Notes under the pieces: generated by a model
What the model was told of the DNA's origin: nothing
The model's input: only the letters and a program-made list of their open reading frames with translations
The model's database searches: none
From: Corynebacterium qintianiae
GTDB lineage: Bacteria; Actinomycetota; Actinomycetes; Mycobacteriales; Mycobacteriaceae
Length of the DNA stretch: 64,000 nt
Assembly: GCF_011038645.2 (NCBI RefSeq)
Contig: NZ_CP064955.1
Span: forward strand, 1,178,001-1,242,000
Direction: 5' to 3'
Shown here: piece by piece, positions 1-12,721 of the stretch
How positions within the stretch are numbered: the first letter of the stretch is position 1
Layout of the letters: each line of letters starts with the position of its first letter
Program-made: the position numbers and the translations under genes

Positions 1-434
1 AGGAGCGGCAGACGTGGAACGCCCTGGTCAGCGTCCTCGTCCGCCTGCCCGCTGCTCTGGATGCCCAGTTGCAGCGGGATTCAGGTGTGAGCCACTTCGA
101 GTACCAGGTTTTGTCTATCCTCTCGGAGAGCCCGGACCGCACCCTGCGGATGAGCGCGCTGGCGCGGCGGGTCGAGTCCGCCTTGCCCCGGCTGTCCCAG
201 GTAGTGAGCAGGCTGGAAAAGCGTGGCTGGCTGTCGCGTGCGACGGATCCGGACGACGGCCGTTACACGTTGGCCACACTCACTGACGACGGCATGGCCA
301 AGGTCGTCGAGACGGCTCCCGGCCACGTCAACACCGTGCGCCGCCTCGTATTCGACCCGCTCACCAAGACGCAGCTTCGGCAGGTTCGGGAGAGCGGGCG
401 CCGGATTGTCGACGCTATCGAGAACGGGAAGTAG
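1..434 (+). CDS. MarR-family transcriptional regulator (5' end missing)
   Basis: The gene is cut by the left edge; its frame is open from base 3 to the TAG stop, giving about 143 residues. An internal TTG at 69 is not needed as a start because coding sequence continues upstream of it. The visible part has the MarR winged-helix layout: a helix containing [13 protein letters not shown], a recognition region [20 protein letters not shown], then a wing with [13 protein letters not shown] and a C-terminal dimer helix. MarR proteins bind palindromic operators as dimers and often answer phenolic or oxidative signals; the ligand cannot be read here. It converges on metK and the two reading frames overlap by 20 bases. 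The family call is firm; the regulon is unknown. Confidence 0.85.
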   Translation, partial: ERQTWNALVSVLVRLPAALDAQLQRDSGVSHFEYQVLSILSESPDRTLRMSALARRVESALPRLSQVVSRLEKRGWLSRATDPDDGRYTLATLTDDGMAKVVETAPGHVNTVRRLVFDPLTKTQLRQVRESGRRIVDAIENGK

Positions 435-1644
435 CGGCCGCCTTCAACTCCTCGACCTTGTCCAGTTTCTCCCACGGAAGGTCGATGTCGGTGCGGCCGA
501 AGTGGCCGTACGCGGCGGTTTGGCTGTAGATGGGGCGCAGGAGGTCGAGCTCGCGGATGATGGCATCCGGGCGCAGGTCGAACACCTTTTCCACCGCCTG
601 TTGGATGGTCACGTCGGTCTGGCCTTGCGCAGCAGTACCGAAAGTCTCAACGTACAAACCGACGGGGTTCGCGCGTCCGATGGCGTACGCCACCTGCACC
701 TCGACCCGGTCGGCGAGGCCTGCAGCGACGATGTTCTTGGCCACCCACCGCATGGCGTAGGCCGCGGAGCGGTCCACCTTCGACGGGTCCTTGCCGGAGA
801 ACGCACCACCACCGTGGCGGGCCATGCCGCCATAGGTGTCCACGATGATCTTGCGGCCTGTCAGACCGGCGTCGCCCATGGGCCCACCGAGGACGAAGGA
901 GCCAGAGGGGTTAACCAGTAGCGTGGTATCCGCGGTGTAGAACCTCTGCAAGCCCGCGTCCTCGACAACCCACTCCACAACCTTCGTGCGCAGCGCCTCC
1001 TCGAGCTCGGCACGCTTGAATTCCGGGTCGTGCTGGGTGGAGATAACGATCGTGTCCAGGTGCACCGGGGTGTCGCCGTCGTAGGCGAAAGTGACCTGCG
1101 TCTTGCCGTCCGGACGCAGGCCAACGACCTCGCCCATCTTGCGCACCTCCGTCAGGCGGCGCGACAGGCGGTGCGCGGTGGCGATCGGCAACGGCATGAA
1201 CTCTTCAGTTTCATTCGTGGCGTACCCGAACATCAGCCCCTGGTCGCCCGCACCGGATTGGTCACCATCGCTTGTCGACGCGTGCTCCCGGACCTCCTGC
1301 GACGTGGTGACACCGTTGGCGATCTCCTCCGACTGCTCACCGATGGCGATGTTGACGCCGCAGGTGCGGCCGTCGAAACCCACCTCGGAGGAGGTGAATC
1401 CGATGCCGACGAGCTTGTCGCGCACGATCTTCGCGATGTTCGAGTACGCCTCGGTGCGCACCTCCCCCACGACGTGCACCTGGCCGGTGGTGACCAGTGT
1501 CTCAACGGCTACGCGCGAATAAGGGTCCTGCGCGAGCATGTCGTCGAGGATCGCGTCAGAAATCGCGTCACAGATCTTGTCGGGATGACCCTCGGTCACG
1601 GACTCGCTGGTGAACAGGCGGTGAAAAGTAGACAAGGCAGTCAT
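415..1644 (-). CDS. metK: S-adenosylmethionine synthetase
   Basis: Makes S-adenosylmethionine from methionine and ATP, the methyl donor of the cell; cytosolic homotetramer in the known family. The 409-residue product has the family signatures: [19 protein letters not shown] near residues 12-30, GAGDQG at 131-136 and the phosphate loop [16 protein letters not shown] from about 278. The frame could run up to 1683, but a strong promoter (-35 at 1695-1700, -10 at 1672-1677) puts the transcript start below 1683, so the ATG at 1644, preceded by GAAGGA, is chosen. The spacing of that ribosome site is short. The 3' end overlaps the convergent MarR gene. Length is normal for the family. Confidence 0.95.
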   Translation of the reverse strand: MTALSTFHRLFTSESVTEGHPDKICDAISDAILDDMLAQDPYSRVAVETLVTTGQVHVVGEVRTEAYSNIAKIVRDKLVGIGFTSSEVGFDGRTCGVNIAIGEQSEEIANGVTTSQEVREHASTSDGDQSGAGDQGLMFGYATNETEEFMPLPIATAHRLSRRLTEVRKMGEVVGLRPDGKTQVTFAYDGDTPVHLDTIVISTQHDPEFKRAELEEALRTKVVEWVVEDAGLQRFYTADTTLLVNPSGSFVLGGPMGDAGLTGRKIIVDTYGGMARHGGGAFSGKDPSKVDRSAAYAMRWVAKNIVAAGLADRVEVQVAYAIGRANPVGLYVETFGTAAQGQTDVTIQQAVEKVFDLRPDAIIRELDLLRPIYSQTAAYGHFGRTDIDLPWEKLDKVEELKAAATSRSR

Positions 1645-1671
1645 TCCTTCGGCTCGTAAGTAACTCCAGCC

Positions 1672-1700
1672 AATATAGACCAAGCTGTCTAATTTGCCAA
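1672..1700 (-). promoter_or_regulatory. metK promoter
   Basis: On the minus strand TTGGCA (1695-1700) and TATATT (1672-1677) are separated by exactly 17 bases, close to the vegetative sigma-factor consensus (5/6 in each box). The -35 box lies inside the last codons of coaBC and the coaBC stop falls in the spacer, so metK can be transcribed independently. The expected transcript start near 1665 gives a leader of about 20 bases. No regulator site is evident. Confidence 0.75.
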
Positions 1701-2930
1701 CTCTCGGGGGTCTGGCAACCCGAACGCCTCGATAGCGTCCCAGATACGCGCAGCGACGACGTGCTTCGGCCCGTCCGGAACTTCCCTCACCGACCCATCC
1801 GACCCCAGCAGCCAGCCGCTGTTGCGCGCTTGCCCGAACACCGCTCCCCCAGCCACCGAATTCACCATGAGCATGTCGGCCCCCTTGCGCTTGAGCTTCG
1901 CCTTGCCGTTGTCGAGAACGTTGTCCGTCTCAGCCGCGAATCCGACGATGGTGGCGGCAGTCTCACCCGCCCGCCGCTGATCGACGAGCCCACGCAGCAC
2001 GTCCGGATTCTCCACCAGCTCGATGCGGGTGAGCGCGTCGGTGTCCCTGCCCTTTTTCATCTTGGATGCGGACTCCGACGCGGGCCTAAAGTCGGCCACG
2101 GCCGCGGCCATGATAATGACATCGGCGTCAACCGCCCGCGCGTTCATCTCCACCTCGAGGTCGCGGGTGGAGCGCACTCGCACGACGTCCGCGCCCGCCG
2201 GGGCGTAGAGCTCGTCGGTGTCTCCCGCGACGAGCGTCACCCGCGCGCCCTTATGGGCCGCGATCTCCGCCAAGGCGAACCCCTGCCGCCCTGAGGAGCG
2301 GTTTCCGATGAAGCGGACGGGGTCGATGTTCTCCTGTGTGCCACCGGCACTGATGAGCACCTGTTTGCCCTCCAGCCCGCGGCCCAGCGGTCCCGTCTCC
2401 GCGACCGTACGCGCCAATTCGGCGATTTGCACCGGTTCGAGCAGGCGCCCGGGCCCGGTGTCCTTGCCCGTCAGTCTCCCGTGCGCGGGCTCGAGGACGG
2501 TGATCCCGCGTACCCGGAGCGTGCGAATGTTCGCCTGCGTCGCCGGATTCAGCCACATCTCCGTGTGCATTGCCGGGGCGACAACGACCGGGCACGTGGC
2601 GACGAGGATGGTGGACGTCAGCAAGTCGTCGGCACGCCCGGCCGCTATCCTGGCCACGACATCGGCCGTGGCGGGTGCAACCACGATGAGGTCGGCCTCC
2701 TGACCAACGCGCACGTGCTGCACTTCGTCGACTCGCGTAAACACGCCCGTGTCGACAGGGTTGCCCGAAAGCGCCTCGAACGTCGCGGCACCCACGAAGT
2801 TCAAAGCGTTAGGCGTGGGCACCACCCGCACGTCATCGCCGCGCTCTTTGAAGTCCCGAATGAGGTGGCACGCCTTGTAGGCCGCGATGCCTCCGGACAC
2901 GCCGATTACCACGTTGCGGGATTCAGTCAT
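1689..2930 (-). CDS. coaBC: Bifunctional phosphopantothenoylcysteine decarboxylase / phosphopantothenate-cysteine ligase
   Basis: Two steps of coenzyme A synthesis: ligation of cysteine to 4'-phosphopantothenate (C-terminal CoaB half) and decarboxylation of the product (N-terminal flavin-dependent CoaC half). The 413-residue protein shows the flavoprotein start [13 protein letters not shown], the CoaC substrate motif PAMHTEMW (PxMNxxMW in many bacteria, here with His for Asn), and the CoaB segment [21 protein letters not shown] followed by AAAVADFRP and a KMKKG lysine motif. Length is normal. The ATG at 2930 has no Shine-Dalgarno sequence but lies 8 bases after TAGACT (2939-2944), which suggests a leaderless message. 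It is separated from rpoZ by a terminator-like hairpin. Confidence 0.95.
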   Translation of the reverse strand: MTESRNVVIGVSGGIAAYKACHLIRDFKERGDDVRVVPTPNALNFVGAATFEALSGNPVDTGVFTRVDEVQHVRVGQEADLIVVAPATADVVARIAAGRADDLLTSTILVATCPVVVAPAMHTEMWLNPATQANIRTLRVRGITVLEPAHGRLTGKDTGPGRLLEPVQIAELARTVAETGPLGRGLEGKQVLISAGGTQENIDPVRFIGNRSSGRQGFALAEIAAHKGARVTLVAGDTDELYAPAGADVVRVRSTRDLEVEMNARAVDADVIIMAAAVADFRPASESASKMKKGRDTDALTRIELVENPDVLRGLVDQRRAGETAATIVGFAAETDNVLDNGKAKLKRKGADMLMVNSVAGGAVFGQARNSGWLLGSDGSVREVPDGPKHVVAARIWDAIEAFGLPDPRELAN

Positions 2931-2938
2931 GTGTCACG

Positions 2939-2944
2939 AGTCTA
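2939..2944 (-). promoter_or_regulatory. -10 element of a probable leaderless coaBC transcript
   Basis: TAGACT on the minus strand ends 8 bases before the coaBC ATG, so transcription is expected to begin at or one or two bases from the start codon. No good -35 box is visible. The same hexamer with the same spacing precedes hisS. Confidence 0.45.
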
Positions 2945-2953
2945 CTCGAGCAT

Positions 2954-2987
2954 GGAAAACGCGGCCGACCCGTCACGGGTGGCCGCG
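2954..2987 (-). terminator. Rho-independent terminator after rpoZ
   Basis: Read on the minus strand, CGCGGCC and ACCCGT pair with ACGGGT and GGCCGCG around a very short loop, with one unpaired base, and are followed by TTTT. This ends the mihF-gmk-rpoZ transcript before coaBC. Confidence 0.75.
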
Positions 2988-3008
2988 TCGCTGACGCCGC
3001 AGAATGCC

Positions 3009-3329
3009 TTACTGGCCTTCCTCGTGCTCCAGGAGCCCGGCCTGGATCTCGCGCAGCGCCATAGAGAGGGGCTTTTCACCGGCCTCCGGGGTCACCAGGG
3101 GACCGATGAACTCGAAAACGCCCTCGTCCTGCTCCTGGTAGTAGCTGTTGATTTGCCGCGCACGCTTTGCCGCGAAGATCACCAGGGCGTACTTGGAAGA
3201 GACCTTGCTCAGAAGCTCGTCGATCGGCGGCGCGGTAATGCCCTCCGGGGTGTCGTAGACCAGGGTGTCGGAAGAATCCGCGGTCACGGCCTCCTGATCC
3301 ACTGGCAGATCGTTGCTTATGTTGCTCAA
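3009..3329 (-). CDS. rpoZ: DNA-directed RNA polymerase omega subunit
   Basis: Small subunit that assists folding and assembly of the RNA polymerase beta' subunit. The 106-residue product has an acidic N-terminal extension typical of actinobacteria and then the conserved core [28 protein letters not shown] (roughly residues 34-62), with [10 protein letters not shown] near the end. It follows gmk by 7 bases, an arrangement seen in many bacteria, and is the last gene of the mihF-gmk-rpoZ unit. Confidence 0.95.
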   Translation of the reverse strand: MSNISNDLPVDQEAVTADSSDTLVYDTPEGITAPPIDELLSKVSSKYALVIFAAKRARQINSYYQEQDEGVFEFIGPLVTPEAGEKPLSMALREIQAGLLEHEEGQ

Positions 3330-3336
3330 AATGAAC

Positions 3337-3927
3337 CTACTCGTCGTTGTTGTTGGGTGTGCGCAGCAAGATGCCCGCGATTGCCGCTACTGCGTCCTCG
3401 ACGTTGCCGTTGACCACGACATTGTCGAACTCTCCCTGAGCCTCCAACTCCTGCCGTGCGGTTGCGAGACGGCGCTCGATCACATCGGCAGACTCGGTTC
3501 CGCGGCCAGTGAGCCGCTCGACAAGGACCTCCCAGGACGGCGGAGCGAGGAAAACCGTCTCCGCATCAGGCATGAGAGCCTTAATGTTACGGGCCCCGAC
3601 CAAGTCCACCTCGACGAGGACGGGTCGCCCTTTAGCGAGAGCGGCCCTGACGGGTTGCGCCGGCGTGCCGGAACGTTGCAAGCCACCGTGGATATCCGCC
3701 CATTCGAGCATCTCCCCGGCGTCAATGTTGCGCTGGAAGTCCTCGGCGCTGACAAAGAAGTAATCTTTGCCGTCGACCTCACCCGGGCGTGGCGCCCGTG
3801 TTGTCATCGACACCGAGAAGTAGAGGTTGGGAACGTCAGAGCGCAGACGGTGGACAACCGTCGATTTCCCGACAGCGGAGGGACCGGCCAGAACTACGAG
3901 CCGGCCCCGCGGTGTCACGTCTGCCAC
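3337..3927 (-). CDS. gmk: Guanylate kinase
   Basis: Converts GMP and ATP to GDP and ADP. The 196-residue product begins with [22 protein letters not shown], carrying the P-loop GPSAVGKST, followed by the GMP-binding stretch [21 protein letters not shown]. The reading frame is open much further upstream, but that extension is a shadow of mihF. The GTG at 3927 is chosen because GAGGA lies about 8 bases before it and the start is 4 bases after the mihF stop; a second GTG at 3918 is possible. Confidence 0.93.
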   Translation of the reverse strand: MADVTPRGRLVVLAGPSAVGKSTVVHRLRSDVPNLYFSVSMTTRAPRPGEVDGKDYFFVSAEDFQRNIDAGEMLEWADIHGGLQRSGTPAQPVRAALAKGRPVLVEVDLVGARNIKALMPDAETVFLAPPSWEVLVERLTGRGTESADVIERRLATARQELEAQGEFDNVVVNGNVEDAVAAIAGILLRTPNNNDE

Positions 3928-3931
3928 CTGT

Positions 3932-4255
3932 TTAGTCCTCGGAGAAGCCGAAACGCTCCAGCAGGGCGCGACGCTGGCGGTCGCCCAGGCCGCGCAGGCG
4001 GCGGGTCTGAGCAATCTCGAGCTCCTCCATGATTTCGCGGGCCTTGACCTTGCCAACCTTCGGCATGGCCTCGAGCAGTGCGGAGACCTTGGTCTTGCCG
4101 ATAATCTCGTCGGAGTCGGACTTGTCCAGAACATCCTTGAGGTTGGTGTCGCCGCGCTTCAGCGATGCCTTCAGCTCAGCGCGCTGCTTGCGTGCCTCTG
4201 CCGCCTTGGCGAGTGCTTCCTTGCGCTGCTCATCGGTCAACTGTGGAAGGGCCAC
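3932..4255 (-). CDS. mihF: Integration host factor, actinobacterial type (mIHF)
   Basis: Nucleoid-associated DNA-binding protein; the mycobacterial homologue is essential and bends DNA. The 107-residue product starts [29 protein letters not shown] and contains the helix-two-turn-helix segment [25 protein letters not shown] and the tail [18 protein letters not shown], all hallmarks of the family. The GTG at 4255 is preceded by GGAGGA at good spacing; the in-frame extension to 4315 has no similar support. First gene of the mihF-gmk-rpoZ unit. Confidence 0.93.
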   Translation of the reverse strand: MALPQLTDEQRKEALAKAAEARKQRAELKASLKRGDTNLKDVLDKSDSDEIIGKTKVSALLEAMPKVGKVKAREIMEELEIAQTRRLRGLGDRQRRALLERFGFSED

Positions 4256-4459
4256 GGATTCCTCCAAATAGTAGTAGTTTGAGTTTCCCGCCGGTGCTAA
4301 ATTCCAACGGTGCAACTCGCGGATTCCGGCTCAGTGTAGCACCGGGCCGGACGATCGTCGGTCAACCTGGCTGGGTTTTACTGCGTTTTGCCACGTCACC
4401 GCGATGACGCACTTAAACTACCAGGCTTTTTCCCATTCTACGAATAGGGTCGGGCTTTG
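4256..4459. promoter_or_regulatory. Intergenic region with candidate mihF promoter
   Basis: The 204-base gap between pyrF and mihF should hold the mihF promoter and the end of the pyr transcript. On the minus strand an extended -10, TGC-TACACT (TACACT at 4333-4338), lies downstream of TTGACC (4360-4365); the 21-base spacing is too long for a standard -35/-10 pair, so the extended -10 may act alone. An inverted repeat at 4432-4449 follows pyrF but has no T-run after it. Confidence 0.35.
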
Positions 4460-5260
4460 TCAGGGTTTCGCCAGCTCGGTTGCGCGTTTACGCAGCTCAC
4501 CGACATCCGGGCCAGAGGCCAGCACGGAACGGGACACGTTCGGGAAAACCAGGTGGATCTGGGCGCCGGCGATGCGGGCGACGTCGTCAAGCGTCGCTCC
4601 CTGGGCCCCGACGCCGGGCATAAGCACCGGAGCGTTGAGCTCGGTCAACGCAGGAGGGGCGGCGACGGTCGCCCCCACGACGACACCGACGTTACCGACG
4701 GTTTCTCCCCTGTTGTACGCCGTGCAGGCGTCAACCATCTGCTGGGCGATTGTGACGCCGTCGATCGCCTGCGTCTGGAACGCCTCGGCTTCCGGGTTAG
4801 AGTTCGCGGCCATGACGAACACGCCCTTACCCGTCTCCTCCGCGAGTGCGATCGCGGGATCCAAGGATCCAACCCCGAGGTACGGGGTGAGGGTCACGGC
4901 GTCCGCCTCCAGCGGCGAGCCAGCACCGAGCCAGGCGCGGGCGTAGCCCTCCATCGTCGAACCGATGTCACCGCGTTTGGCGTCGGCCACCACTAGGGTC
5001 CCCGACTCGCGCAGCGCAGCCAGGGTCTCCTCCAGCACGACGAATCCTGCCGAACCGAAGCGCTCGAAGAACGCGACCTGCGGTTTGACCAGCGCGACAT
5101 GGCCCGCGAATGCGTCCACGCAAATACGCGAGAACTCGCGCAGACCCGCAACGTTGTCACCCAATCCCCACTTCTCCAACAGAGCTGCGTGGGGGTCGAT
5201 ACCAACGCAGAGGCGCCCGAGGCGCTCCCCTGCGCTGACAAGCTTCTGCCCGAAACCCAT
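4460..5260 (-). CDS. pyrF: Orotidine 5'-phosphate decarboxylase
   Basis: Last step of UMP synthesis: decarboxylates orotidine 5'-phosphate. The 266-residue product belongs to the longer form found in mycobacteria and related bacteria. It shows CVGIDPHAALL near residue 18, the substrate lysine region LVKPQVAFFE (58-67) and the catalytic Asp-x-Lys-x-x-Asp motif VVADAKRGDIGS (Asp93, Lys95, Asp98). The ATG directly follows the carB stop, so the two are translated in tandem. It is the last gene of the pyr operon. Confidence 0.95.
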   Translation of the reverse strand: MGFGQKLVSAGERLGRLCVGIDPHAALLEKWGLGDNVAGLREFSRICVDAFAGHVALVKPQVAFFERFGSAGFVVLEETLAALRESGTLVVADAKRGDIGSTMEGYARAWLGAGSPLEADAVTLTPYLGVGSLDPAIALAEETGKGVFVMAANSNPEAEAFQTQAIDGVTIAQQMVDACTAYNRGETVGNVGVVVGATVAAPPALTELNAPVLMPGVGAQGATLDDVARIAGAQIHLVFPNVSRSVLASGPDVGELRKRATELAKP

Positions 5261-8602
<3,342 letters not shown>

Positions 8603-8617
8603 GTTTTCCTCTCCTGG

Positions 8618-9787
8618 TTATTTCTGGCTAGCGCCGGTGCTAGAACCTGCGCGGTGAGTGTCCATCAGGGCGATGAACTGGTCGAACAGGGGGTTGGCGT
8701 CGTGCGGTCCCGCCGCGGACTCGGGGTGGTACTGCACTGAGTAGGCCATTCCGCTTTCCAGCGCAACGCCTTCAACCACGCCGTCGTTGAGGCATGTGTG
8801 GGTGACCACGGCCGGGCCGAAGTCGGTGTCGAAGCTCTCCCCCGGCCCGACGGGCGCCTCGAGCGCGAAGCCGTGGTTCTGGCTCGTGATGTCGATCTTG
8901 CCGGTGAGGTGGTTCTTCACCGGCACGTTGACCCCGCGGTGGCCGAACTTGAGCTTGAACGTGCTCAACCCCAACGCGCGCCCGAGGATCTGGTTTCCGA
9001 AGCAGATGCCGAACAGTGGCACCCCGGCGGAGATGACGTCGCGGGTGACTTCCACCATTGCGTCGGCGGTGGCCGGGTCGCCGGGTCCGTTGGAGATGAA
9101 CACACCGTCCGGGTTGTATTTCGCAATCTCGGAGTAGAGCGTGTTGGCGGGCACCACGATTGTCTCGATGCCGCGGTCAGCGAAGTGCCCGGGGGTCGCG
9201 GTCTTGATGCCCATGTCGTAGGCGACGACGGTGTAGCGCTTCTCACCCTTCGGCGCGACGGTGTACGGCTCGTTCGTCGAGACCTCGTCGGCAAGGTCGG
9301 CACCCGCCATCGACGGCTGCGCGTTCACTCGAGCAACAAGCGTATCGACGCCCTCTCGCGCCGCGTCCCCGGTGAAAATCCCGGCCGCGATAGAGCCGTA
9401 ATTGCGCAGGTGGCGCACGACGGTGCGTGTGTCCACGCCGTAGATGCCCACGACTCCCTGGCTGCTCATCTCCTCCTCGAGAGTGCGGTCGGCACGCCAG
9501 TTGGACACGCGCTTAGACAGGTCGCGGATGACGAGGCCGGAGACCCAAATCTGGTTGTCGTGCGACTCGTTGTCCTCGTCGTTCCAGCCGGTGTTGCCGA
9601 TCTGCGGCGCCGTCATGACCACGATCTGGCGGTGGTAGGACGGATCCGTCATAGTCTCCTGGTAACCGGTCATGGCGGTGGTGAACACGGCTTCGCCGAA
9701 AACCTCGCCAGCTTCACCGAAGGAGAAGCCCGGGAAGGTGGTGCCGTCACCGAGCACAAGCACGGCGGGGATGCGTTGGTTGATCAT
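8618..9787 (-). CDS. carA: Carbamoyl-phosphate synthase small subunit
   Basis: Glutamine amidotransferase subunit that releases ammonia from glutamine for CarB. The 389-residue product has the N-terminal CarA domain (GEVFGEAVFTTAMTGYQETMTDPSY) and a class I glutaminase domain with the nucleophile in GICFGNQ (Cys262) and the His/Glu pair in QYHPE (His354, Glu356). The ATG at 9787 is preceded by AAGGAAG; the upstream extension of the frame is a shadow of pyrC. It lies between pyrC and carB in the pyr operon. Confidence 0.96.
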   Translation of the reverse strand: MINQRIPAVLVLGDGTTFPGFSFGEAGEVFGEAVFTTAMTGYQETMTDPSYHRQIVVMTAPQIGNTGWNDEDNESHDNQIWVSGLVIRDLSKRVSNWRADRTLEEEMSSQGVVGIYGVDTRTVVRHLRNYGSIAAGIFTGDAAREGVDTLVARVNAQPSMAGADLADEVSTNEPYTVAPKGEKRYTVVAYDMGIKTATPGHFADRGIETIVVPANTLYSEIAKYNPDGVFISNGPGDPATADAMVEVTRDVISAGVPLFGICFGNQILGRALGLSTFKLKFGHRGVNVPVKNHLTGKIDITSQNHGFALEAPVGPGESFDTDFGPAVVTHTCLNDGVVEGVALESGMAYSVQYHPESAAGPHDANPLFDQFIALMDTHRAGSSTGASQK

Positions 9788-9798
9788 GAGTTTCTTCC

Positions 9799-11100
9799 TT
9801 AGTCGGTTGTGCTCGGGGTTGTCGTGTCGGTTTCGCAATGGGTCACGGCGCCTCGCAGCAGCGTCAGCGCCACGCGGGCGTTGAAGTCCATGCCCTCGTA
9901 CGGGGTGTTCGACGCCTTCGACGCCATCTCCTCGCCGCGGGCGGTCCAAGAAGCACCGGGGTCAATGACCGTGAGGTTGGCGGGCTCTCCCACGGCGATG
10001 GGGCGACCCTGATCCTCGAGTTTGAGGATCTCGGCCGGCCGCTCGCTCATCACCTTGGCCACGAAGCGCCAGTCGGCCAGCCCGGACTCCACAAAAACCT
10101 GGGCGACGACGGCCAGCGACGTTTCCAGCCCGAGCATGCCGGGCTTAGCGTTTTCGAACTCGACGCACTTGTCCTCGGAGCCGTGGGGCGCGTGGTCAGT
10201 GGCGACGACGTCGACGGTGCCGTCGAGAAGCGCCTGGCGCAGCGCGATGGTGTCTCGGTCCTCGCGCAGCGGCGGGTTGACGCGGTAGACACCGTCATAA
10301 CTTTCGAGCTTCGCGTCGGTCAGCAACAGGTGGTGGGGCGTGACCTCGGCGGAAATGTTGATGCCCTGCGTCTTTGCCCAGCGCAGCAGCTCCACGGTGC
10401 CCTCGGTTGAGGCGTGGCAGATGTGGAGGCGCCCGCCGTAGTCTCGGGTCATGATTGCGTCGCGCGCCACGATGGATTCTTCTGCCACCCGCGGCCAGCC
10501 GCGCAGGCCGAGGCGGGCTGCGGTCTCACCCTCGTGCGCGCTGGCGCCCTCGGTCATGCGGTGGTCCTCGGCGTGCTGGGCAAGTAAGACGTCGTGAGCC
10601 TTGGCGTACTCGACGGCGCGGCGCATCAGCTGCGGGTCGTTGACGCACTTGCCGTCGTCGGAGAACATCCGCACGTGCGAGCGGCTCATCAAACCGATCT
10701 CAGTTAGCTGCTTGCCTTCAAGACCCTGGGTAATGGAGCCCACCGGGTAGACGTCGCACGTGCCGTAAGCCTGGCCCTTCTCCCACACGGCTTCGGCGAG
10801 GAAGGGCTGGTCGATCACCGGGTTCGTGTTCGCCATCGTGAACACGGCCGTAAACCCGCCGCGCGCGGCGGCGTCCGAGCCGGTGGCGATCGTCTCGGTG
10901 TCCTCGCGGCCGGGCTCGCGCAGGTGGACGTGCATGTCCACGAGCCCGGGGAGCAGCACCTTGCCGGCGGCGTCGTACCCGTCGTCGGCTTCGTCAACGT
11001 CGACGTCGGCACCGAGGGCGGCGATCACGCCGTCCTTGATGAGGATGTTGACCTCGTCCTCGCCGTAGGGGCGGACATGTTTCAAGACGAATGTCGTCAT
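9799..11100 (-). CDS. pyrC: Dihydroorotase
   Basis: Cyclises carbamoyl aspartate to dihydroorotate; zinc amidohydrolase of the type I (longer) class. The 433-residue product has the metal motif [10 protein letters not shown] (His57, His59) and later segments [22 protein letters not shown] and ATDHAPHG that supply further metal ligands and the catalytic Asp. The ATG overlaps the pyrB stop by 4 bases (ATGA), so translation is probably coupled. The open frame continues far upstream inside pyrB but only as a shadow. Confidence 0.96.
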   Translation of the reverse strand: MTTFVLKHVRPYGEDEVNILIKDGVIAALGADVDVDEADDGYDAAGKVLLPGLVDMHVHLREPGREDTETIATGSDAAARGGFTAVFTMANTNPVIDQPFLAEAVWEKGQAYGTCDVYPVGSITQGLEGKQLTEIGLMSRSHVRMFSDDGKCVNDPQLMRRAVEYAKAHDVLLAQHAEDHRMTEGASAHEGETAARLGLRGWPRVAEESIVARDAIMTRDYGGRLHICHASTEGTVELLRWAKTQGINISAEVTPHHLLLTDAKLESYDGVYRVNPPLREDRDTIALRQALLDGTVDVVATDHAPHGSEDKCVEFENAKPGMLGLETSLAVVAQVFVESGLADWRFVAKVMSERPAEILKLEDQGRPIAVGEPANLTVIDPGASWTARGEEMASKASNTPYEGMDFNARVALTLLRGAVTHCETDTTTPSTTD

Positions 11101-12020
11101 TTGCTTTCCTCTCCTGCCAGGAGCGTGAACAGAACCGCCATGCGGGTGTACACGCCGTTGGTCACCTGCTGCAGCACCGCGGTGTTGTCGCGGTCGGCCA
11201 CGCCGAAGTTGATTTCCATGCCGCGCAGCATCGGGCCGGGGTGCATGATCAGCGCCCCGTCTTGTAGCGCGTCGGCGCGGGCGGCGGAGAGCCCGTAGAG
11301 CGTCGCGTACTCGCGGTGCGACGGGAAGAACCCGCCGTCCATCCGTTCGGCCTGCACGCGCAGCATCATCACTACGTCCGCTCCGGGAAGCTCGGCGTCG
11401 AAGTCCGAGCTCACTCGAGCGGGCCAGTGCTCTACGCCGGTGGGAAGCAGCGTCGGGGGCGCGACGAGCACGACCTCGGCGCCGAGGATGGACAGCAGGT
11501 CCACGTTGGAGCGGGCGACGCGCGAGTGCAGCACGTCGCCGACGATCAGCACCTTGCGGCCAGCCACGTCGCCGATGCGCTGGCGCATGGTCACGGCGTC
11601 GAGAAGTGCCTGCGTCGGATGCTGGTGCTGGCCGTCGCCCGCGTTGATGATGGACGTGCCCGGCAGCCACTGCGTGAGCAGCTTCGGCGCGCCGGACGCG
11701 GGGTGGCGCATGATAATCGCATCGGCGCCGACGGCTTCCACCGTCAGGGCCGTGTCCTTGAGCGACTCCCCCTTCTTTACGGACGAGGAGGACGCCGACA
11801 GGTTGATCACGTCGGCGCTCATCCACTTTCCCGCCGTCTCGAACGACGAGCGGGTGCGCGTCGAGTTCTCGTAGAACAGCGTAAAGATGGTGCGGCCGCG
11901 CAGCGTCGGCAGCTTCTTCATCTCGCGGCCGTGCAGCGCTTCGCGGAAGCGGTCAGCCTCGTCCATGATGCCCACAATCTCGTCGCGGGACAGGTCCTTG
12001 ATATCAATCAGGTGTTTCAT
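11097..12020 (-). CDS. pyrB: Aspartate carbamoyltransferase catalytic subunit
   Basis: Joins carbamoyl phosphate and aspartate, the first committed step of pyrimidine synthesis. The 307-residue protein has the carbamoyl-phosphate motif STRTRSSF (53-60), HPTQALLD (134-141) and the aspartate-loop region. No pyrI-like regulatory subunit follows, as usual outside the enterics; control is expected from pyrR. The ATG directly follows the pyrR stop and the 3' end overlaps pyrC by 4 bases. Confidence 0.96.
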   Translation of the reverse strand: MKHLIDIKDLSRDEIVGIMDEADRFREALHGREMKKLPTLRGRTIFTLFYENSTRTRSSFETAGKWMSADVINLSASSSSVKKGESLKDTALTVEAVGADAIIMRHPASGAPKLLTQWLPGTSIINAGDGQHQHPTQALLDAVTMRQRIGDVAGRKVLIVGDVLHSRVARSNVDLLSILGAEVVLVAPPTLLPTGVEHWPARVSSDFDAELPGADVVMMLRVQAERMDGGFFPSHREYATLYGLSAARADALQDGALIMHPGPMLRGMEINFGVADRDNTAVLQQVTNGVYTRMAVLFTLLAGEESK

Positions 12021-12605
12021 TTACTCCCCCTCCTTCAGCAAGGTGACGGCATCGGCGTCATCGATCGGAGTGAGGGTGACACGTACGTCCTCGCTTCTCG
12101 ACGTCGGGATGTTCTTGCCCACGTAATCAGCCCGGATCGGCAGCTCCCTGTGGCCGCGGTCCACCAGAACGGCGAGCTGGATCGCGGCCGGCCGGCCGAT
12201 GTCACCCAACGCGTCGAGCGCAGAGCGGATAGTGCGGCCGGAGAACAGGACGTCGTCGACAAGCACGACAACCGCGCCGTTGATGTCCCCCGGGATGGAT
12301 GTGGGCAGTAGCGCCCGGTGCGGGCGATTGTTCAGGTCGTCGCGGTAGAGCGTCACATCAAGGCTGCCCACCTGCACGTGGACGCCGGAAAACTCCTCCA
12401 CCGCCTCAGCGATCCGCCGGGCCAGCGGGACGCCCCCGGACGGAATCCCGAGGAGAATCACCCGGGGCGCGCTATCAGATCCGCCGGATCCGATAGCGTT
12501 TTTCTCTATGATCTGGTGCGCAATGCGTGCGATCGTGCGCGCCACGTCGGAGGCGTTCAATAACTCCACCGTGCCCGCAGTAGCGCGCGAATCTTCTCCG
12601 CTCAC
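12021..12605 (-). CDS. pyrR: Pyrimidine operon regulator / uracil phosphoribosyltransferase
   Basis: RNA-binding attenuation or translation repressor that senses UMP/UTP, often with weak uracil phosphoribosyltransferase activity. The 194-residue product has the type I PRTase fold: [28 protein letters not shown] and the PRPP loop [14 protein letters not shown] (about 112-125). The start is GTG at 12605 with the strong ribosome site GGAAGGAGG just upstream. It heads the pyr operon and is followed without a gap by pyrB. A hairpin in its leader resembles a PyrR binding loop. Confidence 0.95.
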   Translation of the reverse strand: MSGEDSRATAGTVELLNASDVARTIARIAHQIIEKNAIGSGGSDSAPRVILLGIPSGGVPLARRIAEAVEEFSGVHVQVGSLDVTLYRDDLNNRPHRALLPTSIPGDINGAVVVLVDDVLFSGRTIRSALDALGDIGRPAAIQLAVLVDRGHRELPIRADYVGKNIPTSRSEDVRVTLTPIDDADAVTLLKEGE

Positions 12606-12616
12606 CGGACCTCCTT

Positions 12617-12636
12617 CCCCGCCTCACAGTGCGGAA
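12617..12636 (-). promoter_or_regulatory. Probable PyrR-binding stem-loop at the pyrR ribosome site
   Basis: In the minus-strand transcript UUCCGC (12631-12636) pairs with GCGGGG (12617-12622), including two U-G pairs, around the 8-base loop ACUGUGAG. The loop and its right flank read CUGUGAGGC, which fits the core CNGNGAGGY of the PyrR recognition loop known from Bacillus and reported in mycobacteria. The hairpin overlaps the first bases of the Shine-Dalgarno sequence (12610-12618), so PyrR binding would block translation. Confidence 0.5.
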
Positions 12637-12661
12637 TTTAAAGGATGTCGAACTGGATAGA

Positions 12662-12667
12662 AGTCTA
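12662..12667 (-). promoter_or_regulatory. Candidate -10 of the pyr operon
   Basis: TAGACT on the minus strand; transcription would begin near 12654 and give a leader of about 50 bases that contains the hairpin at 12617-12636. No convincing -35 element is visible. Confidence 0.4.
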
Positions 12668-12721
12668 AGTTTGAGACCATCCACGACATTAGCATCCCGC
12701 CGACCGATCCAAGGCACCTTC

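Noticed and set aside
4432..4449. Inverted repeat after pyrF as a terminator
   Set aside because: The stem is short and AT-rich and is followed by A residues, not T residues, on the minus strand.
11101..11826. Upstream extension of the pyrC frame
   Set aside because: Arg/His/Ala-rich translation lying inside pyrB; the real start is the ATG that overlaps the pyrB stop.
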